DNA from: Georgenia yuyongxinii
GTDB taxonomy: Bacteria > Actinomycetota > Actinomycetes > Actinomycetales > Actinomycetaceae
DNA: 64,000 bases
Assembly: GCF_006352065.1 (NCBI RefSeq)
Contig: NZ_CP040915.1
Span: 186,001 to 250,000 of the forward strand
Direction of reading: 5' to 3'
Shown: positions 7,903 to 16,350 of the stretch, in pieces
Layout of the letters: every line of letters starts with the position of its first letter
Numbering within the stretch: position 1 is the stretch's first letter
Program-made: the position numbers and the translations under genes
The notes under the pieces: model-generated
Databases searched by the model: none
What the model was told of the DNA's origin: nothing
What the model saw: the letters and a program-made list of their open reading frames with translations, nothing else

Positions 7903-8844
7903 GTGTTGAAGACAGCACTTCCGCGCCGCAGGTTGGTCTCGGCGTCCGACGCCGCCCTGCACGGCGGCGATCCGCGGAGCGACGCCGAGCAGGTGCAGCA
8001 GTCGGAACGGTTCCGGGCCAAGCTCGCCCACACCGTCCGGCACGACCGGGGGGCCCAGTTCGGGATCGTGTTCCTCGGCGTCGTCCTGCTGTCCTCCGTG
8101 CTCAGCCCGCTGTTCGTCGGCGACGCCCTCGAGCCCCGGCTGGACATGCGGTTCACGCCGCCGACGCTCGAGCACGGCTGGCACTACGTGCTCGGGGCCG
8201 ACGCCCTCGGGCGGAGCTTCCTGGCCCGGCTCGTCGTCGCCGGCCGGACGACGATGCTCATCGCCTCCGCCGCGGTGCTCCTCGGGTCCGTCCTGGGGTC
8301 CGTCATCGGTGCCACGGTGGGGTACGTGCGCGGCCGGGTGGAGACCGTCGTGATGCGGATCGCCGACGTGATGCTCGCCTTCCCCTCGCTCCTGCTCGCC
8401 CTGATCGTGCTCTACATCCTGGGACCGGGCGTGGCCTCGCTGATGTTCGTGCTCGCCATCAGTCGGCTCCCGGCCTTCACCCGGGTGGCCCGGGGCGAGG
8501 CCCTCGCGGTCCGGGAACGGGTGTTCATCACGGCGTCGCGGTCGTTGGGCAGCGGCCCGCTGCGCATCATGGCCAAGCAGATCCTGCCTGTGATCGCCCC
8601 GCCCCTCGTCGCGCTGGCGACGCTGGAGTTCGCGCTGATCATCCTCGCCGAGTCGGCACTGAGCTTCCTGGGCCTGGGCATCCAGGCGCCGGACGTCACG
8701 TGGGGCGGCCTCATCGCGGAGGGGCGCAACTACCTCCGGGACGCCTGGTGGGTCGCGCTGCTGCCCGGTCTCGTCATCACCCTGACGGCGGTCTCCGTCA
8801 ACCTCGTCGCGGACGCGGTCCGGCGCACCAACGAGACGGACTAG
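7903..8844 (+). CDS. Opp/Dpp-type ABC importer permease (DppC-like)
   Basis: 313-residue second permease of the importer. The N-terminal cytoplasmic stretch is followed by a first helix near GIVFLGVVLLSSVLSPLFV, a periplasmic segment with GADALGRSFLARLVVAGRTT typical of DppC proteins, and the EAA loop FITASRSLGSGPLRIMAKQI. The GTG start was chosen because GGAGG lies 5 bases upstream, overlapping the previous stop; an upstream TTG would sit over that ribosome site. It ends 18 bases before the chosen start of the first ATPase gene, so the set is cotranscribed. Confidence 0.92.
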   Translation: MLKTALPRRRLVSASDAALHGGDPRSDAEQVQQSERFRAKLAHTVRHDRGAQFGIVFLGVVLLSSVLSPLFVGDALEPRLDMRFTPPTLEHGWHYVLGADALGRSFLARLVVAGRTTMLIASAAVLLGSVLGSVIGATVGYVRGRVETVVMRIADVMLAFPSLLLALIVLYILGPGVASLMFVLAISRLPAFTRVARGEALAVRERVFITASRSLGSGPLRIMAKQILPVIAPPLVALATLEFALIILAESALSFLGLGIQAPDVTWGGLIAEGRNYLRDAWWVALLPGLVITLTAVSVNLVADAVRRTNETD

Positions 8845-8862
8845 GCCATGGGAGGCCACGAC

Positions 8863-9909
8863 ATGAGGACCATGACCACCGCCGCGAGCGCCACCGAGAC
8901 GAGAGTCGAGACCGCCCCGAGAGAGAACACCCTGCTGGAGGTGGAGGACCTGCGGGTCGAGTTCCACCTGCGGCGCGGGATCGTCAAGGCGGTCGCCGGA
9001 CTCAGCTACCACGTGGGCCGGCAGGAGACCCTCGCCATCGTCGGGGAGAGCGGCTCCGGCAAGAGCGTGGCGGCGCACGCCGTCCTCGGCGTGCTCAACG
9101 AGCTGCCGGTCCACGAGATCCGCGGGTCGGTGCGGCTGAGCGGCACGGAGCTCCTGACGATGCCCGAGCGTGAGCGGCGGACGGTGCGGGGCGACCGACT
9201 GTCGCTGATCAGCCAGAACTCCTCGCTCAACCCCGTCTTCACCGTCGGCTGGCAGGTGGGTGAGCCGTTCCGGATCCACCGCGGGATGTCCCACTCACAG
9301 TCCCTCAAACACGCTGCCGAGCTGCTCGACCGGGTGGGCATCCCCTCGGCGAGCACCCGCGTGAACGACTACCCGCACCAGTTCTCGGGCGGTCAGCGCC
9401 AGCGCGCCAGCATCGCGATGGCCCTGGCGCTGGGGCCCGACGTCCTCATCGCGGACGAGCCGACGACGGCGCTCGACGTCACCATCCAGGCCCAGATCAT
9501 GGACCTGCTCACCGAGCTCAAGGATGAGAACGGGATGGGGCTCATCCTCATCACCCACGACCTCGGGCTCGTCGCCGAGGCCGCGGACCGCGTCGTCGTG
9601 ATGTATGCCGGCCGGGAGGTCGAGACCGGGACGGCGGAGGAGATCTTCACGAGCCCCGCCCATCCCTACACCCGCGGGCTGCTCCGCTCCATCCCCGACG
9701 TCACCCACAAACGCGACCACCTGCACCCGATCATGGGCTCACCCCCCGACCTCATGCAGCCACCGGCCGGGTGCGCGTTCCACCCCCGGTGCGAGTGGGC
9801 AACCGACCTGTGCAGCGTCGAGCTCCCGCCCGTGCAGTCGCTCGGGCCGGGACGTGCCGCCAGCTGCCACCGACTCGAGGAGGTTGCCGGTGTCTCCCAC
9901 CGTGACTAG
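8863..9909 (+). CDS. Opp/Dpp-type ABC importer ATPase 1 (DppD-like)
   Basis: 348-residue ATPase that powers the importer. Seen: Walker [10 protein letters not shown]-loop [13 protein letters not shown], signature [15 protein letters not shown], Walker [13 protein letters not shown], switch His in ITHDLG. The C-terminal oligopeptide-transporter extension has Cys residues in [14 protein letters not shown] that in relatives bind an iron-sulfur cluster. The second of two nearby ATGs is preferred because GGAGG lies 7 bases before it. Its end overlaps the next ATPase start by 20 bases. Confidence 0.92.
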   Translation: MRTMTTAASATETRVETAPRENTLLEVEDLRVEFHLRRGIVKAVAGLSYHVGRQETLAIVGESGSGKSVAAHAVLGVLNELPVHEIRGSVRLSGTELLTMPERERRTVRGDRLSLISQNSSLNPVFTVGWQVGEPFRIHRGMSHSQSLKHAAELLDRVGIPSASTRVNDYPHQFSGGQRQRASIAMALALGPDVLIADEPTTALDVTIQAQIMDLLTELKDENGMGLILITHDLGLVAEAADRVVVMYAGREVETGTAEEIFTSPAHPYTRGLLRSIPDVTHKRDHLHPIMGSPPDLMQPPAGCAFHPRCEWATDLCSVELPPVQSLGPGRAASCHRLEEVAGVSHRD

Positions 9910-11026
9910 CACCCAACGCGCACACGGGGCGCCCGGCGAGCCCCTCCTGGAGGTCGTCGACCTGCACAAGCACTACCCCGTCAAGGAGGGGCGGGTGCGC
10001 AAGCGCCAGACCGCCACGCTGCGGGCTGTGGACGGCGTCACCTTCACGGTGCACGAGGGCGAGTCCTTCGGTCTCGTGGGCGAGTCCGGGTGCGGCAAGT
10101 CGACCCTCGCCCAGACGATGACGAGGTTGGTCGAGCCCACCTCCGGGCAGGTGCGCTACCGCGGCCAGGACATCATGACGATGACGAAGGCCGAGCTGCG
10201 CGGCTTCCGCCGCAAGGTGCAGATCGTCTTTCAGGACCCGTTCGAGTCATTGAACCCGCGCAAGACGGTCCGTCAGATCCTCGGGGAGCCGTGGGAGGTC
10301 CATCCCGACGTCGTGGCCCGCAAGGACCGCCGGCGCCGCGCGGCCGAGCTGCTCGAGATGGTCGGGCTGCGGCCGGACCACCTCGACCGTTACCCCGGCC
10401 AGTTCTCGGGCGGCCAGCGTCAGCGGATCGGCATCGCCCGCGCTCTCGCTCTGGAGCCGGAGCTGATCGTCTGCGACGAGCCGGTCTCGGCGCTGGACGT
10501 ATCGGTGCAGGCGCAGGTCATCAACCTGCTCCAGGAGCTCCAGACCGAGCTCGGGCTGTCTTACGTGTTCATCGCCCACGACCTCGGCGTCGTGCGGCAC
10601 ATCGCCGACTCCGTCGGGGTGATGTACCTCGGGCGGATGGTCGAGCACGGAGCGGAGGCCGACATCTTCGAGCGGACGCAGCACCCGTACACGCAGGCGC
10701 TGCTGCGCTCGGTCCCCGTGGCTCGTTTCGGCGCCGGCGCCGACCGGCCTCCGAGGCAGCTCCTCACAGGTGACGTGCCCAGCCCGATCAATCCGCCGTC
10801 CGGGTGCCGGTTCCGCACCCGGTGCGCCTTCGCGACCGACCGCTGCGCCGAGTCGGAGCCGCTGCTCCCGGGTTACCACACCGTCGGCCACGGCGTCGCC
10901 TGCCACTTCCCCGGCATCGCCGCGGGCGTCGTCGAGCCGGCGCGTCCGAGCCCCACAGAAGCGGACGCCGTCACCCCCGCGCGTCCGCAGCACATAGCAA
11001 CGGAAGCCGTCGCTCGCCCGAGCTGA
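9890..11026 (+). CDS. Opp/Dpp-type ABC importer ATPase 2 (DppF-like)
   Basis: 378-residue second ATPase of the importer. Seen: Walker A GESGCGKS, Q-loop QIVFQDPFESLNP, signature [15 protein letters not shown], Walker B LIVCDEPVSALD, switch His in IAHDLG, and the C-terminal Cys motif CRFRTRCAFATDRC. GTG start chosen from GAGGAGG 6 bases upstream, inside the end of the preceding gene. A tail of about 40 residues rich in Ala and Pro follows the usual family end. It is followed by the NifU-like gene after 33 bases. Confidence 0.92.
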   Translation: MSPTVTSTQRAHGAPGEPLLEVVDLHKHYPVKEGRVRKRQTATLRAVDGVTFTVHEGESFGLVGESGCGKSTLAQTMTRLVEPTSGQVRYRGQDIMTMTKAELRGFRRKVQIVFQDPFESLNPRKTVRQILGEPWEVHPDVVARKDRRRRAAELLEMVGLRPDHLDRYPGQFSGGQRQRIGIARALALEPELIVCDEPVSALDVSVQAQVINLLQELQTELGLSYVFIAHDLGVVRHIADSVGVMYLGRMVEHGAEADIFERTQHPYTQALLRSVPVARFGAGADRPPRQLLTGDVPSPINPPSGCRFRTRCAFATDRCAESEPLLPGYHTVGHGVACHFPGIAAGVVEPARPSPTEADAVTPARPQHIATEAVARPS

Positions 11027-11059
11027 CGGTGCCGACGAACCTCACAGAAAGGAAGTGCC

Positions 11060-11314
11060 ATGAGCGATCAAGACGCCGCGGTGCGGGAGGTCCTCGACTC
11101 GATGAGCCAGATCGTGGCTCGCGACGGCGGGGAGATCAAGCTGGTCGGCTTCGACGCCCAGGCGGGGGTGCTGAACGTCGAGTACCGGATGGGTATCGAC
11201 CCCGACTGCGACACGTGCTCCATCCCGCCGGAGATGCTCCAGTCGTTCCTCGCCGAGGGCCTCAAGGCGCACGGGGTGGCGGCGAATCAGGTCATCGTCG
11301 CCGGCGTCGAGTGA
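11060..11314 (+). CDS. NifU C-terminal-domain-like protein
   Basis: Small 84-residue protein that looks like a stand-alone NifU C-terminal (Nfu) domain. Such domains hold or deliver iron-sulfur clusters through a CxxC pair. Seen: VLDSMSQIVARDGGEIKLVGF, matching the conserved DGG region, and C50-D-T-C53, although the residues around the Cys pair (DPDCDTCSIPPEM) differ from the usual GxCxxCP-S form. AGAAAGGA lies just ahead of the start. It sits between the importer ATPase and the UGSC-family gene on the same strand, so a role in the same process is likely; iron-sulfur delivery to that protein is inference. Confidence 0.7.
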   Translation: MSDQDAAVREVLDSMSQIVARDGGEIKLVGFDAQAGVLNVEYRMGIDPDCDTCSIPPEMLQSFLAEGLKAHGVAANQVIVAGVE

Positions 11315-11331
11315 CGCTGGGCAGCTGTTCA

Positions 11332-11370
11332 GGCCCGGTCGGGCCACATTGACCCGCTCGGAGATCCGAG
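11332..11370 (+). other. Two short hairpins before the UGSC-family gene
   Basis: GGCCCG-GT-CGGGCC (11332-11345) and CTCGGA-GA-TCCGAG (11357-11370) are two perfect 6-bp inverted repeats with 2-base centres in the 89-base gap. The 2-base centres make stable RNA hairpins less likely than protein-binding dyads. They could also weaken read-through between the NifU-like and UGSC genes. Low-confidence sites. Confidence 0.3.
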
Positions 11371-11403
11371 GCGGCGAGCAGTCAGACACGAAGGAGAAAT
11401 CGA

Positions 11404-13143
11404 ATGGCGTCCGATCACAGCGTCGACGTGCTCGAGCACGAGCACAGTGAGACCCCTGAGGGTTCGGTACAGCTCGAGGTGCTCGACCCCCGGCCGGCCA
11501 GGCACGGGGGGCAGGAGCCGGGCAAGCGCGCCCCGCGGCTGCGCACCCTGGAGAACACCACGATCGGTTTGCTGTGGAACGGGAAGGCCAACGGCGACGT
11601 CGCCCTGCGCACCGCGGCACGGCTCATCGAGGAGCGCGTGCCCGGTGTGACGTTCAAGTTCTACAGCGGCTCCATGCCCTGCCCTCCCGACCTGGTGAAG
11701 CAGGCCGCCGAGGAGTGCGACGCCGTCATCGGCTGCACCGCCGACTGCGGTTCGTGCACCTCGTGGATGACCCACGACACCACGCAGATCGAGCGGATGG
11801 GCAAGCCCACGGTCATCCTGGCCTCGAAGGGCTTCGAGCACGACGTGGAGGTCAGCGCCCGCGCGTTCGCGCTGCCCGACCCGAACTACGTGCTGGCTCC
11901 GTTGGTCTACAACAACCTCACCGAGGAGGAGGCGGTCGAGCAGACCGTCGACCTGATCGACGCCGTGATCGAGAACCTCACGGTGCCACGGGACGGCTCC
12001 TCGGTGCTGCTGGACGAGCCGAAGGAGAGCTGGCGGTATGGCGCTGGTGACGCGATCGGCGTCATCGAGGAGTTCAACAAGGACTTCATGGACCGGGACT
12101 GGGGCGACGGTTACCCGCTGTGGCCGCCGACCCGGGACGCGGTCGCCCGTCTCATGGGTGCCGTCGACGGCCGGCCGGACGACGTCGTCTGCGTGCTGCC
12201 GCCCGGGAACGGTGAGGCCACGGTCCGCTCCGTCGCGGTCAACGCGGCGATGGCCGGGTGCCTCCCGCAGGAGATGCCGGTGGTCATGGCGTCGCTGCGC
12301 GCCATCGCCAACATGCGTCCGGTGCCGCGCGGAGCGCTCATGTCCACCAGCGCCTACGCCCCCCTGGTGGTCGTCAACGGTCCCATCGCCCGCGAGCTGG
12401 GCATCAACGGCGGCCGTTCGTGCGTCGGGCCGGGCAAGCAGAACGAGGTGAACATCCGGATCAGCCGGGCCATCGTGTTCTGCCTGAAGAACATCGGGTC
12501 CTGGTACCCGGGTGTCATGGATCTGGACACCATCGGCACCACCCGCAAGCACATCGTCGTCGTCGCCGAGAACGAGGACGAGAGCCCGTGGGAGCCGTAC
12601 CACGTCGGGCTCGGCTACAAGCGGACGGACAGCACCGCGTCGGTCTTCTTCACCAGCGGCGAGTGGGACATCAGCATCCAGGGCGCCGTGGACGCCCCCC
12701 AGCTCGCGCGGTCCATCGCCTCCTTCAGCGGCGGCAACAACAGCAGCGGATACTTCACCAACCTCGGTGGCGACGACCGGTTCTCACCGCTGGGACGCCT
12801 GCTGTTCCTGGCCCCGCCGCACGCCCTGCCGCTGGCGAACGAGGGCGGCTTCTCCAAGCACGCGCTGGAGAAGTTCATGTTCCACCACGGCCAGGAGCCG
12901 GTCGATCGCATGATCGAGCCCATCCGCAAGCTCTACGCCGACGGCAAGGTCAAGCCGGAGTGGCGCTGGCTGTTCGAGCTGTCTCCGGAGGAGGCGAAGC
13001 GCACCACCCTCCCGGTGATCGAGAAGCCCGAGGAGTACTCCATCGTGGTCGTGGGCTCCGTGCGGGCGAAGGACCTGCTCATGCCCACCCGCTCACGGCC
13101 GTACACCGAGCCGGTCACGGCGACGCCGACCCTCAAGCGCTGA
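11404..13143 (+). CDS. UGSC-family protein, cysteine form (CGSC)
   Basis: 579-residue protein whose N-terminal part (about 50-200) matches the UGSC selenoprotein family: a flavodoxin-like start LENTTIGLLWNGKANGD, FKFYSGSMPCPPDL and the redox motif GCTADCGSCTSWMTHD. Here the Sec position is Cys115 (codon TGC), with Cys118 completing the pair and Cys111 close by. Residues about 215-570 form a second conserved-looking region (PLWPPTRDAVARLMGAV, GNGEATVRSVAVNAAMAG, SGGNNSSGYFTNLGGDDRF) that I do not recognise. Enzymatic role is unknown. The motif and the nearby thioredoxin reductase-thioredoxin fusion suggest thiol redox chemistry on an imported compound. GAAGGAG precedes the ATG. Confidence 0.8.
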   Translation: MASDHSVDVLEHEHSETPEGSVQLEVLDPRPARHGGQEPGKRAPRLRTLENTTIGLLWNGKANGDVALRTAARLIEERVPGVTFKFYSGSMPCPPDLVKQAAEECDAVIGCTADCGSCTSWMTHDTTQIERMGKPTVILASKGFEHDVEVSARAFALPDPNYVLAPLVYNNLTEEEAVEQTVDLIDAVIENLTVPRDGSSVLLDEPKESWRYGAGDAIGVIEEFNKDFMDRDWGDGYPLWPPTRDAVARLMGAVDGRPDDVVCVLPPGNGEATVRSVAVNAAMAGCLPQEMPVVMASLRAIANMRPVPRGALMSTSAYAPLVVVNGPIARELGINGGRSCVGPGKQNEVNIRISRAIVFCLKNIGSWYPGVMDLDTIGTTRKHIVVVAENEDESPWEPYHVGLGYKRTDSTASVFFTSGEWDISIQGAVDAPQLARSIASFSGGNNSSGYFTNLGGDDRFSPLGRLLFLAPPHALPLANEGGFSKHALEKFMFHHGQEPVDRMIEPIRKLYADGKVKPEWRWLFELSPEEAKRTTLPVIEKPEEYSIVVVGSVRAKDLLMPTRSRPYTEPVTATPTLKR

Positions 13144-13183
13144 CACGAGTCAGTCACCCCCCGCTGATCCGAAAGGCATGTCA

Positions 13184-14773
13184 ATGACGACACTCAGGAA
13201 CCTCGGGCACCACCGATTCAGAACCTCCGGCCGGCCTCTGCGGGCCACCGCCGTCGCGGCCGTCGTGGCGCTCGCACTCGCCGCCTGCGGCACGGGCGGC
13301 GCGGACGAGCCCGGCGAGTCCTCGTCGGCCGGCGCGGATGCCAGCCTGCGCATCGTGATGGCCAACCCTCCCAAGGAGGGGACGCTGGACACGTGCAACG
13401 GAGACAACAACCAGCTCCTCCAGGAGAACATCACCGAGCCGCTCGTCCGGGTCAACGGCGAGACGGGAGAGCTCGAACCGCTCCTGGCCGAGGAGTGGAC
13501 GGAGGAGAGCCCGACACGGTGGGTCTTCACCCTCCGGGAGGGCGTCACGTTCCACGACGGGCAGCCCTTCGACGCGGAGGCCGCGGCGTGGTGGTTGAAC
13601 CGGGTCCTGGACCCGGCGGCGGACTGCTACGTGCTCGACAGCGTCCTGACCAGCGACATCTCCTCGGTGAGCGCGGTCGACGAGAAGACGCTGGCGATCG
13701 AGCTCGGGTCCCCGGACCCGATCCTGCCTCGCCGGCTCGCGTTCACCCCGATCGGCGCGCCCACCGACGACCCGCTGGTCGAGGTCACCGACCCCGTGGG
13801 CACGGGCCCGTACCAGTTCGTCAGCTTCACCCCCGACCAGTCCTTCAGCATGGAGCGCTACGCGGACTACTGGGGCGAGGCGCCCGACGTCGGGGAAGTC
13901 GAGTACATCTTCCGCAGCGAGAGCGCGGTGCGCGCCGCCATGGCCTCGACGGGGGAGGTGGACCTCGCCACGTCGATCACCGCGCAGGACGCGGACGCAC
14001 CCAACGCGCAGACCTACACCGTCTCAGAGACGCTCTACGCCCGGCTGGACAGCGAGGTTCCGCCGTTCGACGACGCGCGGGTCCGCAAGGCGGTGAACCT
14101 CGCGATCGACCGGCAGACCTTCGTCGACAACGTCTTCGGCGGCAAGGGCGAGCCCGCCAGTGAGATCTTCCTGCCGAACGTGGTCGGCTACGACCCCGAC
14201 GTGACGTGGGAGTACGACCCCGAGGAGGCGAAGCGGCTCATCGCCGAGGCTCAGGCCGACGGCGTCGACGTGAGCCGCGAGATCGAGGTCATCGGGCGCA
14301 CGGGGCTTCGCAACTCCAACGGGTCCGAGACGATGGACACGCTCGCCGCCATGCTCGGGGCGGTCGGCCTCAAGGCCCGGACCGTCGTGATGGAGTTCGA
14401 GCAGTACCGGGAGCGGTTCGAGGCACCCCAGGACCCGGCGGCGCTGCCGACGATGATCGTCAACGTGCACGGGAACTCCCTCGGTGACGCCCACCTCAGC
14501 CTGGACGGCAAGCTCGGCTGCAACGCGCCGCAGTCGCCGGCCTGTGACGAGACGTTCCAGCAGATGCTCGATGACGCCGGCGCCGCCAGCGGCGACGAGC
14601 GGGAGGGCCTGCTTCAGGACGCCGCACGGTACGCCCACGACGAGATGACGTTCCTGGTGCCCGTCGCGTACACGACGGACACGCTCATCACGGCGAACGA
14701 GTGCGTGCAGTACACCCCCAACCCGGCGACGCTCCAGAAGCTGGTCGTCGCGGAGATCAAGCTGCAGTGCTAG
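13184..14773 (+). CDS. Opp/Dpp-type ABC importer substrate-binding lipoprotein
   Basis: 529-residue family-5 solute-binding lipoprotein, the likely receptor for the importer encoded 2 kb upstream. The N-terminal basic region and hydrophobic stretch end in the lipobox LAAC, so the mature protein is anchored outside the membrane by Cys. Seen: LLAEEWTEESPTRWVFTLRE, FHDGQPFDAEAAAWWLNRVL, VGTGPYQFVSFTPDQSFSME and VRKAVNLAIDR, all family landmarks. The second of two close ATGs is preferred, 7 bases after GAAAGG. Its distance from the permeases, with the UGSC gene between, ties the redox protein to the transported substrate. Confidence 0.9.
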   Translation: MTTLRNLGHHRFRTSGRPLRATAVAAVVALALAACGTGGADEPGESSSAGADASLRIVMANPPKEGTLDTCNGDNNQLLQENITEPLVRVNGETGELEPLLAEEWTEESPTRWVFTLREGVTFHDGQPFDAEAAAWWLNRVLDPAADCYVLDSVLTSDISSVSAVDEKTLAIELGSPDPILPRRLAFTPIGAPTDDPLVEVTDPVGTGPYQFVSFTPDQSFSMERYADYWGEAPDVGEVEYIFRSESAVRAAMASTGEVDLATSITAQDADAPNAQTYTVSETLYARLDSEVPPFDDARVRKAVNLAIDRQTFVDNVFGGKGEPASEIFLPNVVGYDPDVTWEYDPEEAKRLIAEAQADGVDVSREIEVIGRTGLRNSNGSETMDTLAAMLGAVGLKARTVVMEFEQYRERFEAPQDPAALPTMIVNVHGNSLGDAHLSLDGKLGCNAPQSPACDETFQQMLDDAGAASGDEREGLLQDAARYAHDEMTFLVPVAYTTDTLITANECVQYTPNPATLQKLVVAEIKLQC

Positions 14774-14779
14774 TCCCGG

Positions 14780-14815
14780 CCAGGTTCCGGCGGGCACCCG
14801 CCCGCCGGAACCTGG
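14780..14815 (+). terminator. Strong hairpin terminator after the binding-protein gene
   Basis: Arms 14780-14794 and 14801-14815 are perfect 15-base reverse complements around a 6-base loop, starting 7 bases after the stop codon. No T-tract follows. This is the strongest terminator-like structure of the left region and probably ends the importer/UGSC transcript, which would give the thioredoxin reductase fusion its own promoter. Confidence 0.78.
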
Positions 14816-14951
14816 CACCACGCCGCGAGCTCCGCCGTCGGCGCCACATAGTCCCGCACGACGGACGAGCTTCGTCTGGTGCATCACCCGATCTCTGCTT
14901 GTGCGCGGGGCGTCCCGTACTGCTCGCGCACCCACTCTTCTGGAGGTACCC

Positions 14952-16322
14952 GTGTCGCCTACCGTCCGAGCGATCGCGATCATCGGATCCGGTCCTGCGG
15001 GATACACAGCCGCGCTGTACGCGGCACGTGCGAACCTCGCGCCGCTCGTCTTCGAGGGTTCGGTGAGCTCGGGTGGCGCGTTGATGTCCACTACGGGTGT
15101 GGAGAACTTCCCGGGGTTCCCCGGAGGGATCCAGGGCCCCGATCTGATGGCCCTGCTGCGCCAGCAGGCCGCGGAGTTCGGCGCCGAGCTCGTGACGGAG
15201 GACGTCGTCGAGGTGGACCTGGCACCCGCGGCCAAGCGCCTTCGGACCGAGAGCGGCGTGGAGTACGACGTGCAGGCGGTGATCGTCGCCACCGGTGCGG
15301 GCTACCGCGAGCTGGGGCTCGCCGACGAGCGCCGGCTGACCGGGTACGGCGTCTCCTGGTGCGCCACGTGCGACGGGGCGTTCTACAAGGAGAAGGAAGT
15401 GGCCGTCGTCGGCGGTGGGGACTCCGCCCTCGAGGAGGCCCTCTTCCTGACCCGGTTCGCCCGTTCGGTGACCGTCGTCCACCGCAGGGACACGCTCCGC
15501 GCGTCCGCCGTCCTGCAAGACCGCGCCCGCGACAACCCCCGGATCTCCTTCGCGTGGAACAAGGAGATCATCGGCCTCCGTGGGCAGGACCGGCTTACCG
15601 GGGTCCAGCTGGCCGACGCCCGATCCGGTGACCTCAGCGAGGTCCCGGCGGACGGCCTGTTCGTCGCCATCGGGCACCTGCCGCGGAGCGACCTGTTCCG
15701 CGACCAGCTCGAGCTGACCGCCGGCGGCCACATCCGCGTGCAGTCCCCGACGACGGCGACGAGCGTGCCGGGCGTCTTCGCGTGCGGCGACGTCGTCGAT
15801 GCGCTCTACCGCCAGGCCATCACCGCGGCCGGCAGCGGCTGCGCCGCGGCGCTGGACGCCCAGCGGTTCCTCGCAGGTCTCGAGACACCCGTCGCTGGAA
15901 GTGGCTTCCGTCCCACGGGTACCGTGGCGTCACGACCGGCGGAGCCGGTGCGGCCCGCGACGGAGGAGGCGACGATGGTCCGTGGCAGCGCGGTCGAGAC
16001 CGTCACCGACGCGAGCTTCGCCGGCGAGGTGCTGGACCACGACAAGCCGGTGCTCGTCGACTTCTGGGCCACCTGGTGCAGCGCCTGCCAGCTGATGTTC
16101 CCCGCGCTGGCCGACTTCGCCCGGGAGTACGAGGGCCTGATCGCGGTGAAGAAGGTTGACGTCGACGAGAGTCCCGTGACCGCCGAGAAGTACGACATCG
16201 GGTCGATGCCCACCTTGAAGCTGTTCCGTGGCGGCGAGGTGGTCCACACCATCGTGGGCGCGAAGACCAAGTCCAGCCTGGTCGCTGAGCTGAGCCAGTT
16301 CCTCCCGGCGCGCACACCATGA
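14952..16322 (+). CDS. Thioredoxin reductase-thioredoxin fusion
   Basis: 456-residue fusion. Residues 1 to about 310 are an NADPH thioredoxin reductase: FAD motif IIGSGPAGYTAALYAA, redox pair WCATCDGA (C137, C140), NADPH motif VGGGDSALEEALFL and second FAD motif VFACGDVVDALYRQAI. After a Pro/Ala-rich linker (about 315-341) comes a thioredoxin domain with VLVDFWATWCSACQLMFPAL (C376, C379) and the cis-Pro region SMPTLKLF. The active site is CSAC instead of the common CGPC. The GTG start follows GGAGG by 5 bases. Fusions of this order are known from Mycobacterium leprae. Placement beside the CGSC protein suggests it supplies electrons to it. An internal start is listed separately. Confidence 0.92.
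   Translation: MSPTVRAIAIIGSGPAGYTAALYAARANLAPLVFEGSVSSGGALMSTTGVENFPGFPGGIQGPDLMALLRQQAAEFGAELVTEDVVEVDLAPAAKRLRTESGVEYDVQAVIVATGAGYRELGLADERRLTGYGVSWCATCDGAFYKEKEVAVVGGGDSALEEALFLTRFARSVTVVHRRDTLRASAVLQDRARDNPRISFAWNKEIIGLRGQDRLTGVQLADARSGDLSEVPADGLFVAIGHLPRSDLFRDQLELTAGGHIRVQSPTTATSVPGVFACGDVVDALYRQAITAAGSGCAAALDAQRFLAGLETPVAGSGFRPTGTVASRPAEPVRPATEEATMVRGSAVETVTDASFAGEVLDHDKPVLVDFWATWCSACQLMFPALADFAREYEGLIAVKKVDVDESPVTAEKYDIGSMPTLKLFRGGEVVHTIVGAKTKSSLVAELSQFLPARTP
15962..15977 (+). promoter_or_regulatory. Internal ribosome site and ATG for free thioredoxin
   Basis: GGAGGAGG at 15962-15969 lies 5 bases before an in-frame ATG at 15975-15977, inside the linker of the reductase-thioredoxin fusion. 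Initiation here would give a 115-residue stand-alone thioredoxin starting MVRGSAVETV. The site is stronger than most true starts in this window. It may be a relic of two separate genes or a working start that yields both fused and free forms. Confidence 0.55.
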
Positions 16323-16323
16323 G

Positions 16324-16338
16324 TCCAACTGAGTCGGA
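16324..16338. promoter_or_regulatory. Palindromic operator candidate, site C
   Basis: TCCAACTGAGTCGGA is a 15-base dyad (6 of 7 pairs match) in the 28-base gap between the fusion gene and the first IclR gene. It shares the ACT-S-AGT core with sites A and B. Its position just ahead of a regulator gene is typical for autoregulation. Confidence 0.45.
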
Positions 16339-16350
16339 CCGGAGTCTGTC

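Noticed and set aside
7849-9294. Long minus-strand open frame of about 480 codons across the importer genes
   Set aside because: Arg/Asp/His/Gly-rich low-complexity translation typical of antisense frames in high-GC DNA; the opposite strand holds clear permease and ATPase motifs.
11743-11757. Possible selenocysteine at the UGSC motif
   Set aside because: The codon at the Sec position is TGC (Cys), not TGA, and the frame is open throughout, so this is a Cys homologue with no need for Sec insertion.
14859-14880. GACGA-GCT-TCGTC dyad before the thioredoxin reductase fusion
   Set aside because: Only 5-bp arms, unrelated to the other operator sites, and easily found by chance in this DNA.
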